The translations under genes were made by a program, and so were the position numbers. From JAKIYB01 sp964590255 (GTDB lineage Bacteria; Armatimonadota; Hebobacteria; CAIYQO01): a stretch of 32,932 nt of DNA. Shown here piece after piece: positions 31,783 to 32,932 of this stretch; the stretch's first letter is position 1, and the number at the start of each line of letters is the position of its first letter. Below the pieces are notes generated by a model. That model did not search any database. It saw nothing but the letters and a program-made list of their open reading frames with translations, and was not told the origin of the DNA. The stretch covers positions 1 through 32,932 of the forward strand of contig CAZPYA010000059.1 of assembly GCA_964590255.1 (NCBI GenBank), given 5' to 3'.

Positions 31783-32550
31783 ATGCCGGGTGACGCCGTA
31801 ACGCTGGCGGTGGTGGGCGATCTGCACTGGCACGTGGACCAGCGCCCGACTTTTCATCACCACTTCAAATCGGTGCACGAGGTCGCCGACTTTCTGGTGC
31901 TGCCCGGCGACTTGACCGGCGCGGGCCTGTCCGAAGAGGCGCGCCTGCTGGCCGAGGTATTGGCGCGGGTGCAAATTCCCATTATCGCCGTGCTGGGCAA
32001 CCACGACGTGCACACCGACAACGGCCCCGAGGTGACGCGCATCCTCGAAGACGCCGGCGTGCATGTGCTGCATGGCGGCGGCGACGCCGTCACCCTCACC
32101 GCCCGCGGCGTCAGCGTCGGCTTCTGCGGCACCAAGGGCTTCTGCGGCGGTTTTGGCGCCCGCTGTCTCACCCCCTTCGGCGAGCCCGCCATAAAGGCGT
32201 TCATCGCCGAGACGAAGGACGAAGCGGCGCGCATCGACCACGATCTGCGCGGCCTGCGGGCTGATTTCACCGTGGTCGTCTTCCACTACTCGCCCATCGA
32301 AACCACCGTGCAGGGCGAACCCCGCGAGTTGTATCCCTTCCTCGGCTCCTCGCTGCTCTGCGAGCCAGTGGATAAACTGGGAGCCAATCTCGTGGTACAC
32401 GGCCACGCCCACCTCGGCACCGAGCGCGGCCAAACCGAAGCCGGCATCCCCGTGCGCAACGTCGCCCTCCCCGTGCTCAAGCGCTCCTACGCCATCCTCG
32501 AATTCACCCCAGAAACCCGCGCCTTGCGCCCCACCGGCACCGAGGGGTGA
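31783..32550 (+). CDS. Calcineurin-like metallophosphoesterase
   Basis: This 255-residue cytoplasmic protein has all metal-binding motifs of the family: VGDLHWH (D-x-H), LVLPGDLTGAG (GD), LGNHDVH (GNHD), VVFHYSP (the middle His) and VVHGHAHLGT (GHxH). It would hydrolyse phosphomonoesters or phosphodiesters with two metal ions; the substrate is unknown. GGGGAGG lies 8 nt before ATG 31783, which decides that start over an in-frame upstream ATG lying in the BON gene. It forms a two-gene unit with the BON protein. The region after its stop (32551-32640) shows nothing, and hairpin repeats follow. Confidence 0.92.
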   Translation: MPGDAVTLAVVGDLHWHVDQRPTFHHHFKSVHEVADFLVLPGDLTGAGLSEEARLLAEVLARVQIPIIAVLGNHDVHTDNGPEVTRILEDAGVHVLHGGGDAVTLTARGVSVGFCGTKGFCGGFGARCLTPFGEPAIKAFIAETKDEAARIDHDLRGLRADFTVVVFHYSPIETTVQGEPRELYPFLGSSLLCEPVDKLGANLVVHGHAHLGTERGQTEAGIPVRNVALPVLKRSYAILEFTPETRALRPTGTEG

Positions 32551-32640
32551 CCCTCGACCACGCACTTGGCGGGTGGACTCCGTCAATACGCAAATACGCG
32601 CAACTGTCTATCTAAAAGCGATACCGGCACTTCCGCGCGA

Positions 32641-32677
32641 CCCTCTCCCCCGGCCCCTCTCCCCAAGGCGAGGGGAG
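32641..32677 (+). repeat. C-rich/G-rich hairpin repeat, copy 1
   Basis: A C-rich run followed by CCCCTC (32654-32659) pairs with GAGGGG (32670-32675). The layout, a pyrimidine tract, then stem, loop and purine tract, is shared by four units in 32641-32918. Such intergenic units are dispersed in many high-GC genomes. Confidence 0.6.
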
Positions 32678-32719
32678 TCATCTGTATCTCGATACCGGGT
32701 TGTCTTCATAATATCGTTT

Positions 32720-32758
32720 CCCCCCTCTCCTCGGGAAGAGGGGCAGGGGGTGAGGGGG
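32720..32758 (-). repeat. C-rich/G-rich hairpin repeat, copy 2 (inverted)
   Basis: Same design as copy 1 in the opposite orientation: CCCCTCT (32722-32728) pairs with AGAGGGG (32737-32743), and the outer tract GGGGGTGAGGGGG follows on the right. Copies 1 and 2 face each other and can also pair with one another. Confidence 0.6.
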
Positions 32759-32790
32759 CGTGTAGGCAAGCCGACGCCACTCTATCGATT

Positions 32791-32834
32791 CTCCCTTCCC
32801 CTGTGCACGTGAGGGCACGGGGGGAGGGCCGGGG
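32791..32834 (-). repeat. C-rich/G-rich hairpin repeat, copy 3 (inverted)
   Basis: CTCCCTTCCCC, then an 8-bp stem around GTGC/GCAC flanked by CCC/GGG, then GGGGGGAGGGCCGGGG. It has the same orientation as copy 2 and is more diverged in the loop. Confidence 0.55.
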
Positions 32835-32863
32835 ACATTCGCGCTGCATTTATGCCTAATCGG

Positions 32864-32918
32864 CCCCCATCCCCCACCCCCTTCCCCCGCTCCACTGCGC
32901 TGCGCAAGGGAAGGGGAG
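32864..32918 (+). repeat. C-rich/G-rich hairpin repeat, copy 4
   Basis: A long C-rich tract is followed by CCCCTTCCC (32878-32886) pairing perfectly with GGGAAGGGG (32908-32916). The loop contains TGCGCTGCGCA. It has the same orientation as copy 1. The window ends 14 nt later. Confidence 0.6.
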
Positions 32919-32932
32919 CACGGTGCCATGAC

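Overview
The window is high-GC bacterial DNA (one internal scaffold gap at 2400-2409) with no rRNA, tRNA, CRISPR or phage genes that I can see. The best taxonomic clue is the type IV prepilin-like protein at 17989-19134. Its N-terminus (FTLIELLVVIAIIAILAAIL followed by FPVFAKAREKARQ) and its H-x9-DG motif are the style seen in Armatimonadota and, less exactly, Planctomycetota. The paired URO-D-like proteins, DUF1028, heparinase-like proteins and DUF401 permease fit such a polysaccharide-degrading, partly fermentative bacterium. The taxon is inference.

Layout. (1) 1-949: the 3' end of a PAS-type sensor histidine kinase. (2) 1030-5619: a hydB-hydA-hydC operon for a trimeric, probably electron-bifurcating [FeFe]-hydrogenase; hydB crosses the scaffold gap and carries two tandem thioredoxin-like [2Fe-2S] domains. 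(3) 5798-17447, all on the minus strand: a GH36-like glycosidase, a gene remnant, a large secreted heparinase II/III-type protein, then a coupled set in transcription order URO-D-like 2, URO-D-like 1, M23-fold protein, FAD oxidoreductase, DUF1028. (4) 17448-17988: a gene-poor stretch with a 168-bp imperfect palindrome and decayed coding remnants. (5) 17989-28936: prepilin-like protein, second heparinase-like protein, SGNH hydrolase, a palindromic MITE-like repeat, 6-phospho-3-hexuloisomerase, a large secreted esterase with a 5'-nucleotidase-C-like tail, and the minus-strand group hypothetical, phosphodiester glycosidase, DUF401 permease. (6) 29085-30698: trxA-trxB behind a promoter whose -10 is covered by a perfect 7-1-7 Fur box. 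(7) 30714-32550: a VapBC-type toxin-antitoxin pair with a frameshifted toxin, a BON-domain protein and a calcineurin-like phosphoesterase. (8) 32641-32918: four C-rich/G-rich hairpin repeats in mixed orientation.

How it works together. The hydrogenase would dispose of electrons from NADH and reduced ferredoxin during sugar fermentation. The secreted lyase-like protein, esterase and phosphodiester glycosidase would open substituted polysaccharides, and the cytoplasmic GH36-like, SGNH, heparinase-like and hexuloisomerase proteins would process the products. The thioredoxin system appears to be under iron-responsive (Fur-type) control. Several genes (hxlB, DUF401, BON) have a -10 element so close to the ATG that their mRNAs are predicted to be leaderless or nearly so.
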